Origin: JAAYJK01 sp964501655
GTDB taxonomy: Bacteria > Bacillota > Syntrophomonadia > Syntrophomonadales > Syntrophomonadaceae
Length of the DNA: 64,000 nt
NCBI GenBank assembly: GCA_964501655.1
Contig: CAZCTN010000015.1
Span: 4,128-68,127 of the forward strand
Direction of reading: 5' to 3'
Numbering within the stretch: the stretch's first letter is position 1; each line of letters opens with the position of its first letter. The translations under genes were made by a program, and so were the position numbers. The notes under the pieces were generated by a model. That model ran no database searches. It had not been told where the DNA came from and was given only the letters and a program-made list of their open reading frames with translations. Below, one piece after another: positions 1 through 9,855 of this stretch.

Positions 1-3000
1 CCGGATAATGTAGTCCCTGACTTCAGTGAAGAAATCCTGCGGGTTATAAAATGCCAGGTAATACACTCCACCGGTGTTTGACAGGTAATAATCATCGTTT
101 TGGATAAGCTCTGTTCCATCCAGGTAAAGCTTGCCGACATTGATAACCTGGTTAGTCCAATCTTCATTCTGCGGATATGTTATGGTTAGATCTCCGGCAC
201 TGTATCCGATATAATTATTCTCCGTTTCTGGCGTAAATACCGGCGCTGCTCCTCCAGCTGAACCAGGAGGTATGGTGAAGGTGTTGCTGTCAACTGTTAC
301 AGCTGTACCATCTACTGTAAACTTAAACTTGGCATCTGTAATTTCATTACCCGTCAGGTTGTAAGCAGATAAGCCCCCAAACGTAACTGACCCTTGATAG
401 GCATTTCTACTGACAACACCTCCCAACACCCAATCGCTATTATCTGCTTTCTCAACGATCACAGCCACACTCGATGATGGTCCATCCAAACATTGGTTGT
501 TATAGGCATCAAATAGGGATAACCCAGCAGCTGATTGGAAGACGCCTCCGTTGGCCGCAGGTCCTTGGGGCTGAGTATCGATGCTTATGGAAGCTGCTAT
601 CCCAGAAGTAATCCCTTGGTACGTTATTGTGGCTTCATAGTTTGGCGCTGCTATGCTTATTAGATGACCATAATGCCTTTTCTGAAGTCCAGGTATCTTT
701 GATGTATCAAGGATCAGCCTGCCTGGTTCCCAAGCGACGCCCTCCGCTCCAAACAACTGGATGTTTGTTCCTCCTTCGACGCCTAAGATGATACTGTTTA
801 CAGCCGCCCGCCAGGTCGGGTTATCGGTAAAAGTTATTTCAATGATATTTCCGGCATAGTTGTCGGTAGTGTCCGCTGTAAGGGCTGGTGCCGGCTGGCT
901 GCCCAACCCTGGAACAGTGAAATATTCACTGTAGGTGGTAACCCCGCTAAAGGTATAGCCCATTCGAGCATCGCTTATCTCTGCCACGGAAGGATTTGAG
1001 GCGGTTAAATCCGTAAAGGCGGCGACTCCATTTACCGCATTAACGGATGTAGTGCCTCCCAGGCTCCAGGAATCTCCCGCAGCTCTCTGCAAAGTGATGG
1101 AGGCATTGCTGGAAGGGCCATCGGCGCATTTACTTCCATATGTGTCGTAGAGTGTTAATACAGGCTGCCGTTCCAGCAGCCCTCCGCTTACCGCAGGCCC
1201 AAGTGGTTGTGTGGTAAACTGAGCGCTAGCCTGTGGTCCGGCTGTAATCTCTTGACTAACCATCGTGTTGTTATAGCCTGCAGCCTCTACAGTTATAGTG
1301 TAGGTACCCGAGGCTTGCAGTTGGGTAATGTTTGCGCTTAAGAGTATCAGATTATCTATTCCGATATTGTAATGTTCTGGGGTGGTTAAGGTGTCATTCC
1401 CAACCTTCACCGCTGTAATGGCACTGAGCCAATCTGCCCAATCGCCTGCTGGCAGGGTGATGGTAATAGTATTTCCTGCGTAGTTGTCGGTGGCATCTGC
1501 TGTCAGGATTGGTGCCACCAGACCTGTTGCGCCAGGGATGGTGAAGCTTTCACTATAGAAATACTGGTTGGGACTGCCCACCACTTCGTACATGAGGCGC
1601 GCATCGGTGATGGCCAGGCCGGAAGGATTGGTGGCGGTGAGGCCGGTAAATGTGGCAACTCCTGCAACCGCGTTTACCGTCGTCGTGCCTCCCAGAATCC
1701 ATGTGTCCCCGCTTGCCTTTTGCAGGGTGATTTCCCTGGTGCTGGACGGGCCGTCAATGCAGGGGTTGTCATACTGGTCATAGAGCTTGACAATTGGCTG
1801 GGTAGCCAGCAATCCGCCATTTTCCGCCGGGCCCACGGGCTGAGTGGAAAATTCCGCGCGGTCAAAGTAGGTGGCGGTGATTTCCTGCATTACCACCGCA
1901 TCGGCATAGCCGGTGCTTTTCACCCTTATTTCTTTAGTGCCAGGGCTTTGTAGGGCATTTATTTTGCTTCCATATAGTGATATCTGCCCATCCACCACAT
2001 CATCTCCAGTATTGAGAAAATACTGCTCAATGCCAATTTGTCCGGAAAGAATCTCTCCGTCTACTGAAATCTCGGTAATGGCATTGGCCCATGCCTGCCC
2101 GTTGCTGAAAGTGATCATAAGGGTTTGACCCGCATAATTCCCTGTGCTGTCGGCATTTAGTGTTGGCGGTGGGGCTGTTGCCGTGGAGATGAAATTCGCC
2201 ACCAGGTTGGTGTAATTGGAAGGCATGAGGTAGTCAAAATTCGCCTGATTGCTGACTTCCACACTTTCAACAGTCCAGTTGACAAATTCATAGCCTGCTA
2301 AAGGCATACACCCTACTTGGACCTGTGCTCCAGCTGGAAATGTCCCTGAAGTTGACGGGGTTCCATCAATACTGACCATGCCTGCACCGATGGGGCTCAC
2401 TAATAGATTAAGGCTGTAGCTGCCGGCCGGTATATCCTCGTAACTTACCACAACGATGGTGTCTGCTGTGATACTGAAGGTATACTGGTTTGTTGGTACT
2501 GCGTTCAGTTCAGCTTTCTTGTCTACTCCGCCAACGGTAAAGCTGGCCACCTGCTTGCCCGACGCCGGGCTTACGGTGATGGTTACAGCCGTGTTTTCTT
2601 CAATCGCTCCGGCAACCGGATCAGATGATATATTGTCCCCGGTCAGGGTCAGGGTGTAGCTGGTCGGAGCAACCTCCAATATAGTAATGTTCACCGTTTT
2701 ACTCATGATATTGGCGCTTTCTGCCACATTGTAAAGGCTGACCAGCAAGGTATAGTTCCCGGCTTTGCTGAAGTTAGCTGTCAAAGCGTCAGTATGATCA
2801 TAGTCTGCTGAAAGCTCAAATCCAGTTTCCGGTCCCCAGTATCCTAATGCAATGGCATCTACCGGACCTGCTCCGTAGTTCCCCACCAGAGAAACTGTGG
2901 AATTTTCTGGCTTCGCCGTGACCGACACATTGACTCTAACGCTGTTATAGCCTTCATCCTTCACTTCTACAGCCTTCAAGGTAATATCAACCTCTTTCGC

Positions 3001-4107
3001 TTGGGCTGCAACTATACCGGTTGGATCGAAGATAATGTCATAAACGGATTTTTCTGTTATTTGTCCTGCGGTGGCTGGGAACACAGCCGTTACCTCACCG
3101 GAATTTGCGGTGTTGTATACGGAAGTTGCTGCCGTCACAGTGAAAAAGTTCTCCGTCACCCCGTTCAGGGTATAACCGGATTTTGCTGTCAAGGTAATAG
3201 TAGCTGTATAGACGGTAGCAGCTTCAAAAGTGCTGTGATTGGGAGACCAGGCGACAGTACCGGTGTACTGAGCGGTCTCGGTTACTGTACTCACCGGTGT
3301 CTGCCCCGTAACCGGAACAGTTAGGCCGGGAATGGCAGAGATATTTATCCTGCTTGAACTAGATCCTCCTCCGCCGCCGCCACTGCTGCCGCCACTGCTG
3401 CCAGAGCTAGCCGGTGCTGCATATACTTCCTCTTCTTCTGGTTCAAGTGAGGCTAGATCGCCCTTTATCTGCAGACTGCGCTGCAGAATGACAGCGGCCT
3501 GAGCCCGGGTAACATTAGCCTGGGGCTTGAAGCTGCCATCTGGATAGCCGCTTACAATTCCCTGAGCTGAAGCACACGCAACTGCATCAATGGCCCAAGA
3601 CGAAATAGCTTCTCTGTCAACAAAATCCTTACCGGTACCGGAAGTTATACCCAGAGCTTTTACAAGTATGATTGCTGCCTGCTCCCGGGTGATAGAATCG
3701 TTGGGGCCGAATCTAACTTCACTGTAGCCGGCAATAATTTCATGCTCAACGGCGGCCTTAATTGATTGTTCCGCCCAGTGCCCCACCGTATCAGCAAACC
3801 CTTTTCCGTTACTCCCAGACAAACCTAAAGCAACAACGGTCAGATGGACAAATTCAGCCCGAGTAATTACGCCTCCGGGGCGAAAGGTTCCGTCAGGATA
3901 GCCCTTAATTATCCCTTTTTCAGCCATATTCTGTATGCTATCCTGGGCCCAATGCCCGGAAATATCAGACATTGGTATTCCCGTATTCCCGGTTTTTACA
4001 TCGGAAGCCAAAGCACCAGGCGGAAAGCCTGCCGATAATGCGGTAATCATGCAAAAGCACAATGCCAACGCAATGAGTTGATGATTGAATATTTTTTTAG
4101 CAAGCAA
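1..4107 (-). CDS. SLH-domain surface protein with tandem Ig/HID-like modules (C-terminus beyond window)
   Basis: The reading frame is open from a TTG start at 4107 (AAGGAGG nine bases upstream) to base 1, giving 1369 residues without a stop, so the gene runs off the left edge. A signal peptide (about residues 1-36, ending in GALAS-D) precedes three SLH repeats (about 45-93, 100-153, 160-213), each with the GYPDGTF/ITRAE type signature, which anchor proteins non-covalently to secondary wall polymer. A Gly/Ser-rich linker (232-249) follows. The rest is beta-rich: from about residue 660 a module starting NYAG (resembling the Shr-like haemoglobin-interacting family formerly DUF1533) alternates with an Ig-like module containing LYDxYxNxCxDGPSS. 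The repeat unit is about 210 residues. Surface display is well supported; ligand is unknown. Confidence 0.9.
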   Translation of the reverse strand, partial: MLAKKIFNHQLIALALCFCMITALSAGFPPGALASDVKTGNTGIPMSDISGHWAQDSIQNMAEKGIIKGYPDGTFRPGGVITRAEFVHLTVVALGLSGSNGKGFADTVGHWAEQSIKAAVEHEIIAGYSEVRFGPNDSITREQAAIILVKALGITSGTGKDFVDREAISSWAIDAVACASAQGIVSGYPDGSFKPQANVTRAQAAVILQRSLQIKGDLASLEPEEEEVYAAPASSGSSGGSSGGGGGGSSSSRINISAIPGLTVPVTGQTPVSTVTETAQYTGTVAWSPNHSTFEAATVYTATITLTAKSGYTLNGVTENFFTVTAATSVYNTANSGEVTAVFPATAGQITEKSVYDIIFDPTGIVAAQAKEVDITLKAVEVKDEGYNSVRVNVSVTAKPENSTVSLVGNYGAGPVDAIALGYWGPETGFELSADYDHTDALTANFSKAGNYTLLVSLYNVAESANIMSKTVNITILEVAPTSYTLTLTGDNISSDPVAGAIEENTAVTITVSPASGKQVASFTVGGVDKKAELNAVPTNQYTFSITADTIVVVSYEDIPAGSYSLNLLVSPIGAGMVSIDGTPSTSGTFPAGAQVQVGCMPLAGYEFVNWTVESVEVSNQANFDYLMPSNYTNLVANFISTATAPPPTLNADSTGNYAGQTLMITFSNGQAWANAITEISVDGEILSGQIGIEQYFLNTGDDVVDGQISLYGSKINALQSPGTKEIRVKSTGYADAVVMQEITATYFDRAEFSTQPVGPAENGGLLATQPIVKLYDQYDNPCIDGPSSTREITLQKASGDTWILGGTTTVNAVAGVATFTGLTATNPSGLAITDARLMYEVVGSPNQYFYSESFTIPGATGLVAPILTADATDNYAGNTITITLPAGDWADWLSAITAVKVGNDTLTTPEHYNIGIDNLILLSANITQLQASGTYTITVEAAGYNNTMVSQEITAGPQASAQFTTQPLGPAVSGGLLERQPVLTLYDTYGSKCADGPSSNASITLQRAAGDSWSLGGTTSVNAVNGVAAFTDLTASNPSVAEISDARMGYTFSGVTTYSEYFTVPGLGSQPAPALTADTTDNYAGNIIEITFTDNPTWRAAVNSIILGVEGGTNIQLFGAEGVAWEPGRLILDTSKIPGLQKRHYGHLISIAAPNYEATITYQGITSGIAASISIDTQPQGPAANGGVFQSAAGLSLFDAYNNQCLDGPSSSVAVIVEKADNSDWVLGGVVSRNAYQGSVTFGGLSAYNLTGNEITDAKFKFTVDGTAVTVDSNTFTIPPGSAGGAAPVFTPETENNYIGYSAGDLTITYPQNEDWTNQVINVGKLYLDGTELIQNDDYYLSNTGGVYYLAFYNPQDFFTEVRDYIIR

Positions 4108-4195
4108 TTATGAATCCCTCCTTGAATAGGTTTTTTGGGTTATCAACTGTGTTTCCAACATCCTTTCCAGCTTTACAAACGCTTCCAATATCTGT

Positions 4196-4684
4196 CTAAC
4201 GCCAGGGGTCAGAAGAAAACGGCTTATAGATATCGATAAACAGCCCCGTATGTTCCCACAAAAACCAATCTTTTCCCTTTTTCCGTAGTTTCACTGGGCG
4301 CGGGCTGTCCGCTCCGTCGGTGTGAACATACACGGTTGCGTATCCGACTTCTGCAAAGGTATCCGGGGTTTCTTCCATAATGACAGTATAGGGAAGCTCG
4401 GGGGTATAATCGTTCTGGGGTGCAGCACCCGCTAAATAAGCTTTGCCGATATACTCCGACTTTCCCATCATGCGTTGACGGATAAATTGTTTTTCCATGA
4501 AGCCTAATTTCTGCGGCCCCTTCAACTCGTCGATCATGTTATAACATTCATCCCGGTTCTCGTGATAAGCGCAAATCGCTGTAATGAATAAAGCAGCTAC
4601 ATGAAAGGGTGATGTCAGATCAAATTCCGGCATGGATATAAATTCTTCTGCTGTTTTGGGAAGCGTTTGGAATACCACCTGCAT
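4196..4684 (-). CDS. Conserved hypothetical protein, DUF6935-like
   Basis: The frame extends upstream to 4846, but the ATG at 4684 is preceded by GAAAGGAGG with ideal spacing and begins the conserved-looking part (MQVVFQTLPKTAEEF). The product is 162 residues, soluble, with no signal peptide or membrane segment. The C-terminal half has the pattern PYTV..E.......GYATVYV.T.GADSPRPVKLRKK....W.LWE, which I recall from small Firmicutes proteins grouped as DUF6935; family assignment is from memory. It sits alone between the SLH gene and a response regulator on the same strand. No biochemical role can be proposed from the sequence. Confidence 0.75.
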   Translation of the reverse strand: MQVVFQTLPKTAEEFISMPEFDLTSPFHVAALFITAICAYHENRDECYNMIDELKGPQKLGFMEKQFIRQRMMGKSEYIGKAYLAGAAPQNDYTPELPYTVIMEETPDTFAEVGYATVYVHTDGADSPRPVKLRKKGKDWFLWEHTGLFIDIYKPFSSDPWR

Positions 4685-4890
4685 AGCTAACCTCCTTTCA
4701 TCTCTCGGCAAATCCTTTCCCGTATAAAAACTACCACTTTGTGGAACTTGGTTTATATACCTTATGTCCATAAAAAGATTCCCATTAAAAACCTCATGTC
4801 TAAATAAAGGCATAGACGTAAAAAAATATGGGAACAGATAGCCCATATTTTTAGAAAATTTAATAATTATATCCTAAATAAAGGGAAACA

Positions 4891-5505
4891 CTAGGCGTCT
4901 GGCATGATGAATCCTTTTGACATGGCAAATACCGCGAATTTAATAATACTGTCGTATCCCGTCTTGTTCAGTATATCAGTAATGACTGCTTTTACCGAGC
5001 CCTCAGACATGGCAAGCTCTCTGGCAATCTCTTTGCGGCTTTTTGCTTCGCACACCAGCCGGAGAATAGCAATTTCCGTATCGGTAAAGGAAAGATGGCC
5101 CGGAAGCACCGAGGGGGCCTCCCGGGGATATGTGCCGTAGCCGTCCATAGTGCTGCGAATGGTTGCCAGCATAGTTTCGCTGGTGATATTTTTATACAAA
5201 AAGCTTTCTACCCCTGCTCTTCTAGCGCTTTCCATATAGGTGATTTCCGGCATGCCGGTCATGATGATGATTTTTATGGCCGGGTATAGGGCGTGGATCT
5301 CGGCCGCTGCCGCAATGCCGTTTTCATTGTTTTCAGTGCGTACATCCATCAGTACCAAATCAGGGGTCTTGCTCCGGCAGATGTCCATAGCAGCCGCCGC
5401 GTTGCCGATGCTTCCAACTACCTGCATATCTTCTTGCCCGTTGATTAAATTGGCCAGGGAATCCCGCATTATGACCTGATCTTCTACGATGAGAATTCTA
5501 ATCAT
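4891..5505 (-). CDS. NarL/FixJ-family response regulator
   Basis: A 204-residue two-component regulator. The receiver domain (1-120) shows the acidic pair E8/D9, phospho-acceptor D54 in LVLMDV, T83 and K105. The C-terminal region (about 138-195) is a LuxR-type helix-turn-helix (SFTDTEIAILRLVCEAKSRKEIARELAMSEGSVKAVI). The start is two bases after the stop of the upstream kinase gene at 5508, so the two are certainly co-transcribed. The kinase at 5508-6923 is of the NarX/DesK class that normally partners NarL-type regulators. Target promoters are unknown. The second residue of the acidic pair and all key receiver residues are intact, so phosphorylation should be normal. Confidence 0.92.
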   Translation of the reverse strand: MIRILIVEDQVIMRDSLANLINGQEDMQVVGSIGNAAAAMDICRSKTPDLVLMDVRTENNENGIAAAAEIHALYPAIKIIIMTGMPEITYMESARRAGVESFLYKNITSETMLATIRSTMDGYGTYPREAPSVLPGHLSFTDTEIAILRLVCEAKSRKEIARELAMSEGSVKAVITDILNKTGYDSIIKFAVFAMSKGFIMPDA

Positions 5506-5507
5506 GG

Positions 5508-6923
5508 CTACTCCTCCTTTCCCTTCTTCGGAACCCGAATACTGATATAAACCTGCGGCAGAATCCCTATTTCAAGTTCTCCCCCTAGTTCATAAACCTG
5601 CCTGCGCATTCCTGAGATGCCCCCTCCTTCAACGATAGGCTGGAATGGCGGGTTTCCGTCATTCTGTACCGTTAGGCGGTATTCTTCATCAGCCTCATGA
5701 AATTCCACGTATACATTCCCCGCGTCGGCATGACGAACGGCATTGGTAGTGCATTCGCGGATCACTTCCGCGAATACCTGGGATACCTTTTGAGCTTTCG
5801 GCAATCTGCCCTTTATGTGGATGACCGTTCCTATCAGGGAGAAAGAATGGGTCAAGGAGGACAAGAGATACTGGGGTGAGGTATCAGCCGTCTCTGTTAT
5901 GGCTTGGGTAAGATCCGTCAGCAAAGGCTTGAACTTATTTATAATATCCTCTGCCTTCATATCGCTTTCCAATAAACGGCTCAATATTGAAAGGCGCTGC
6001 CCAAGAATATCATGAACCCTGGTTTTCATCCGCAGGATTTCTCTTTCCTGTTCCAACTGCTCAATGTTCTTGATTGCCGAGGAAAGCTCATGCCCTAATT
6101 CTTCCAATGTTTTATTACTTTTCTCCATCTCTCTGGTCAGGACATCCTCATCGGTGATGTCGATAGCAAGAAGCTGCAGGTAACTTTTGTTTTTAATTAT
6201 AATAGTTTGCTTGGAGAAAAGCCATGTACCGGCGTTCCTGATCCGAATCAACAGCTTGTCGTCCAGGGCTCGCACACTGATATTATAACTGTCCTGTATT
6301 TTCATGAGTCTTTCCCACATAAGCATAGCGTCTGTCACCGACTGGATATCCAAAGCGGACAAGAGCCGTTCCATGGCTGGATTTACGATCAAGGTTCGGC
6401 CTTTTCCATCGGCATAAAGGATGCCGCCCGGGAACAGGTCTATCGCTTCTTTCACCGATAATCGGGTAATGCTGCCCTTTATCCGGCTCCATTCCAGGTC
6501 AAGCATCACCACGCTGCGGAAGATAAAATAGAGATTGCTGAACAGAAAGAAGTATTGGGAATAAGCAAAGGTATAAAAGGGCAAGGTGGTAAGCAAAAGA
6601 ACCGAGCAAAACAGGGGTTCTTTCTTCTTATGCCTCAGCATGACCCAAACGCCCAGGATAACCGGGACCACATCGATAAATCGAAACTCATAAAAATATC
6701 CCGCCACGATATTACGCTGTATTAATGGGATGGTCAGCAGCATGGTTGCCAGTATCAAATGGACCAGCATGGATAGTTCATGGAATAAAACCGACCAGGG
6801 TATTTTATGTTCCCGGTGGGAAACCAGCAGGAGCAGCCGCACAGTCTGCAAGGCGATGGAAATAAGCAGCAAGCCGGAAAAGAATACCCGGATGGCTGGC
6901 GCAAGGCTGTATAGTTCAATCAT
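5508..6923 (-). CDS. Membrane sensor histidine kinase, HisKA_3/NarX-type
   Basis: The ATG at 6923 follows AAAGGAGG and overlaps the upstream gene's stop as ATGATTGA, implying translational coupling; the product is 471 residues. About five membrane segments occupy residues 10-145, followed by a PAS-like region (about 160-260), a coiled coil (265-300), the phospho-acceptor box RVHDILGQRLS (His304) and an HATPase_c domain with N box RECTTNAVRHA and G box GGGISGMRRQVYELGG. The H-box type (HD followed by a short dimerisation domain) is that of kinases paired with NarL-family regulators, agreeing with the regulator two bases downstream. The sensed signal is unknown; the membrane region is compact, suggesting intramembrane sensing or partner-protein input from the 6916-9363 product. 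Confidence 0.9.
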   Translation of the reverse strand: MIELYSLAPAIRVFFSGLLLISIALQTVRLLLLVSHREHKIPWSVLFHELSMLVHLILATMLLTIPLIQRNIVAGYFYEFRFIDVVPVILGVWVMLRHKKKEPLFCSVLLLTTLPFYTFAYSQYFFLFSNLYFIFRSVVMLDLEWSRIKGSITRLSVKEAIDLFPGGILYADGKGRTLIVNPAMERLLSALDIQSVTDAMLMWERLMKIQDSYNISVRALDDKLLIRIRNAGTWLFSKQTIIIKNKSYLQLLAIDITDEDVLTREMEKSNKTLEELGHELSSAIKNIEQLEQEREILRMKTRVHDILGQRLSILSRLLESDMKAEDIINKFKPLLTDLTQAITETADTSPQYLLSSLTHSFSLIGTVIHIKGRLPKAQKVSQVFAEVIRECTTNAVRHADAGNVYVEFHEADEEYRLTVQNDGNPPFQPIVEGGGISGMRRQVYELGGELEIGILPQVYISIRVPKKGKEE

Positions 6924-9363
6924 TCTCCCGGCCTCCTTTCCGAACAAGGATTTGAATCATCAACCCGTCTTCATCTTCGTAGGTTTCGCAGGAGGCTCCC
7001 ATGGAATCCATAGCATCCTGCATTATATGTACAGAGCGGAAATCAGCAGAATCGGCGCAAGGTGTTGTCTCAACCGCGATGCGCAACGCCACTGCTTCCC
7101 CACTGGACGATAGATTAACCAACAATACGGCATCTTCGTATTTCAAGGCCTTTTCCAGAATATGTTCAAAACAATCGTATAGCAAGGAAGCCTGAGTACT
7201 GTGGATCTGGACGTTACCGGTTTCGGTCACCATCCCCTCTATTCCCGCTGCGTCAGCTTCCCAAAGAGATTCTCGCAGCCACAAGGCAAGGGAAGCAGTA
7301 TCAGTATACTCATCACTCACTTCCATTAAGACCAGATTGCCCCGGCGCTTGCAGTAGTTTACCAGTATCTTGATTTTTGCTAATTGCTTTTGCATTGTAT
7401 CCCAGCCCTGGTCCATATATTTTGTGGATATGACCGCCATAATTGCGTTGATTATGCTGACCCGGTCTTTTAATACCTGGTCTATCCTGGTATACAATTC
7501 CTGTTGCGCTTTCAGCCTGGCTATTTCGCTTTTTACTCTATGGGTGCGGGCCAGAATACTATTTTGGATTTTGATCTTTCTGTTCTGTTCAGCCAAGGCT
7601 GTTTGCAAGCGGATTACCGAGTCAAGATGCTGGGCAATAATGGAATATCCACCATTGATTCTGTACACCCCATAGAGGGTGCTGACATTATACGGCAGGC
7701 TCAGCCCGACGGGAGTGTCTGCTTCCGGTCGCAAGTGCCGTACCTGTTCAATAATCTCAGAGGACAGCTCCGCCGAGTGATCCGTCCGGTATTCAATGTG
7801 CATGGCATCCGAAAGAATATGCATATCAATGGGCGCGAAACACAGCAATTCTCCTAAACGAATATTGTTGGGTATCAGCCGGCTGCGAAGACATACTTCA
7901 AGAAACAGCAATGTCATGATCCCGTAAACAATGCTGAAATCCGATTCTCTGAAAATGGGAAGCCCCCATGCGTATCCAACAAAGTATATAAGCGAGAGGC
8001 CAAGGAGCAGGAGTAAGGGGGCAACCCCCTGGGCTGCCGAACCTGGTTTCCTGCGGGCGGCTATATACACAAAGGCCAGGATCAGATAGAGAGACCGGGC
8101 AAAGATTAAGTAATACACCCAGCCGTAAGAATAGTATTGATCATAGATATTCCCTCCCGTCCCCTGGTAAAATCTAAATACCATCTGATGGTAGTCATTG
8201 CTTAATACCAACAAAGCCAATAATGCGGAAATAATGAATCCGGTTTTTTTTATCCGCCCGGCCAATGGGTTCTTATCGCTTTCATCCAAAATTAAACCAA
8301 TCCAAAACAAAATAGTGGGGAGAAAAATTAAGGGAATATAATATAAGTACCAGCAGATGCGGAACACTGTCCCGTCCGGAACCAGCAGCTTTATGATCCT
8401 GACCAGCATCCAGAATAAGAGCAGCAAGCTAATGGCAAATAGTTTCTTTTGCAGGGATTTGTCAGAGATCCGCATATATAAGGTCCCGCTCCACAGGACC
8501 AGAATGATGATAAAGGCCAGGTAACAAATCATATTCTCTATACCATTGGCAGTAGCGAATTGACGTTCTCCCAAAACCATCCGGCGAAACTTAGGAACGA
8601 CGTTCATGATCTGAATAGCGGATTTATGGTTCAGCACGGCGTTTTGGGCAGAAGAATATTGGTGCGGATCGGGATAGATCAAAGGATCACCTTCTCCGTC
8701 GGAAAGGCGAAACCCGGCGGCCAGCAAGTCGGCCTGGTTTGCGTCCGGCAGCTGTTCCGCATTGGTGCTTATAATGCCCCCAGGAAAGGACAGGGTACCT
8801 TCGTCAGGTACGATAATTTCAATATTCTGCCCATCCCTAATTCGCTGTGCCGCCTGGTAATCAAACATGATAGCCACCGGGGCATGGGATGGATCCTCCG
8901 GTATAAGACGGCCATTACGGTGCAGATGTCTGAGCAATTGGAGGGTGTTCTTGTAACCACTCTGGTCAGAATCCAGCCCGGCCGCCATGGCTAAAAAGGT
9001 ATAACAAAAGCCTATATGGCTGAGCTTTCCTTTATAATTCAAGTAGACCGGGTAATCGCCGTCTCGCAAGGAACTCCAGCCTGTTATTTGATCTTCCACC
9101 CGGTCCCTGTCTACCGCAATGATCACGGTACTAATATAATCCGTGCGGTATTCTTTTACAATACCGGCTTGCATTAGCGGAACCGCCTGGTTTTCATAAG
9201 CAACAGTATGGGATGAGGCAAGAATACCTTCATCGGCTGGAATTTTATTGTGAAAGCTAACAGAACTGTCCGGCTTATGGGCAGTTGCAATGCATAGGAG
9301 AAGCAGCGTGGTAGCGATCACACCTAAAATCCCGGTATACATCCATTTTCGTTTCCAGCTCAT
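6916..9363 (-). CDS. Large membrane sensor: solute-binding-like domain, 7TM region, degenerate kinase-like C-terminus
   Basis: I chose the ATG at 9363 (AAGGA eight bases upstream) over the one at 9372, which abuts the ribosome site. The 815-residue product has a signal anchor (about 8-28), an extracytoplasmic domain to about residue 270 whose segment APVAIMFDYQAAQ...IEIIVPDEGTLSFPGGI resembles ABC-type solute-binding proteins, then seven or eight membrane segments (about 280-500), and a cytoplasmic tail with a coiled coil (RLKAQQELYTRIDQVL). The tail ends in a region with the layout of an HATPase domain but no histidine box and no clear N or G box. It overlaps the following kinase gene, suggesting that it is a ligand-reading partner rather than a kinase itself. 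Confidence 0.8.
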   Translation of the reverse strand: MSWKRKWMYTGILGVIATTLLLLCIATAHKPDSSVSFHNKIPADEGILASSHTVAYENQAVPLMQAGIVKEYRTDYISTVIIAVDRDRVEDQITGWSSLRDGDYPVYLNYKGKLSHIGFCYTFLAMAAGLDSDQSGYKNTLQLLRHLHRNGRLIPEDPSHAPVAIMFDYQAAQRIRDGQNIEIIVPDEGTLSFPGGIISTNAEQLPDANQADLLAAGFRLSDGEGDPLIYPDPHQYSSAQNAVLNHKSAIQIMNVVPKFRRMVLGERQFATANGIENMICYLAFIIILVLWSGTLYMRISDKSLQKKLFAISLLLLFWMLVRIIKLLVPDGTVFRICWYLYYIPLIFLPTILFWIGLILDESDKNPLAGRIKKTGFIISALLALLVLSNDYHQMVFRFYQGTGGNIYDQYYSYGWVYYLIFARSLYLILAFVYIAARRKPGSAAQGVAPLLLLLGLSLIYFVGYAWGLPIFRESDFSIVYGIMTLLFLEVCLRSRLIPNNIRLGELLCFAPIDMHILSDAMHIEYRTDHSAELSSEIIEQVRHLRPEADTPVGLSLPYNVSTLYGVYRINGGYSIIAQHLDSVIRLQTALAEQNRKIKIQNSILARTHRVKSEIARLKAQQELYTRIDQVLKDRVSIINAIMAVISTKYMDQGWDTMQKQLAKIKILVNYCKRRGNLVLMEVSDEYTDTASLALWLRESLWEADAAGIEGMVTETGNVQIHSTQASLLYDCFEHILEKALKYEDAVLLVNLSSSGEAVALRIAVETTPCADSADFRSVHIMQDAMDSMGASCETYEDEDGLMIQILVRKGGREND

Positions 9364-9855
9364 GGTAATCATCCTTGCTATATCGTTGTCTGTTTCTCCA
9401 TGTTAATATCTTTTTTCCGGCCCGGGCTTTTCTTGGACGATTAGTATTGAACGGCGTCTCTTTCTTCAAATTCCTCCGTTAGCATTACAGGAATGCTCCT
9501 TGTAACATGAAGTGCTTATAGGGGTATAAGAATTTCAAATAATCTTCCTATAAAGTATACTTTATAATTTTATTAAGAAATAGGTAGTTTGGGAGGTGAA
9601 AAGGTCAAGGGCGTTTCATTTAAGTTGTATGAGGGAAAAAGGTGCGTTTCTGAAATAATGCTATTATTTTCCTGAGCAATTGGCATTTAATGGTTATTTA
9701 TGGCAATTCCCCTCCCTAGATCCGCTTTTTTTAAGGGAGGAAATAGATTCTGTAGTAATATCAATATGCGGTGTTATCACCTGCTTTTATATGTTTTATA
9801 AACAAGCGCACATGACAGATGGTAATATATTTCTAAAAGAGAAGGGAGAATTCTA
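9364..9855. other. 492-bp intergenic region between divergent genes
   Basis: This spacer separates the minus-strand sensor block from the plus-strand flavoprotein gene and should hold both promoters. It is AT-rich around 9535-9590. A short inverted repeat, CCTCCCT (9711-9717) with AGGGAGG (9734-9740), flanks a T-rich loop. The ribosome site AAGGGAG for the plus-strand gene ends at 9848. A possible 20-codon frame behind GGAGG near 9592 is too short to call. I see no tRNA, riboswitch or convincing coding sequence. Confidence 0.5.
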
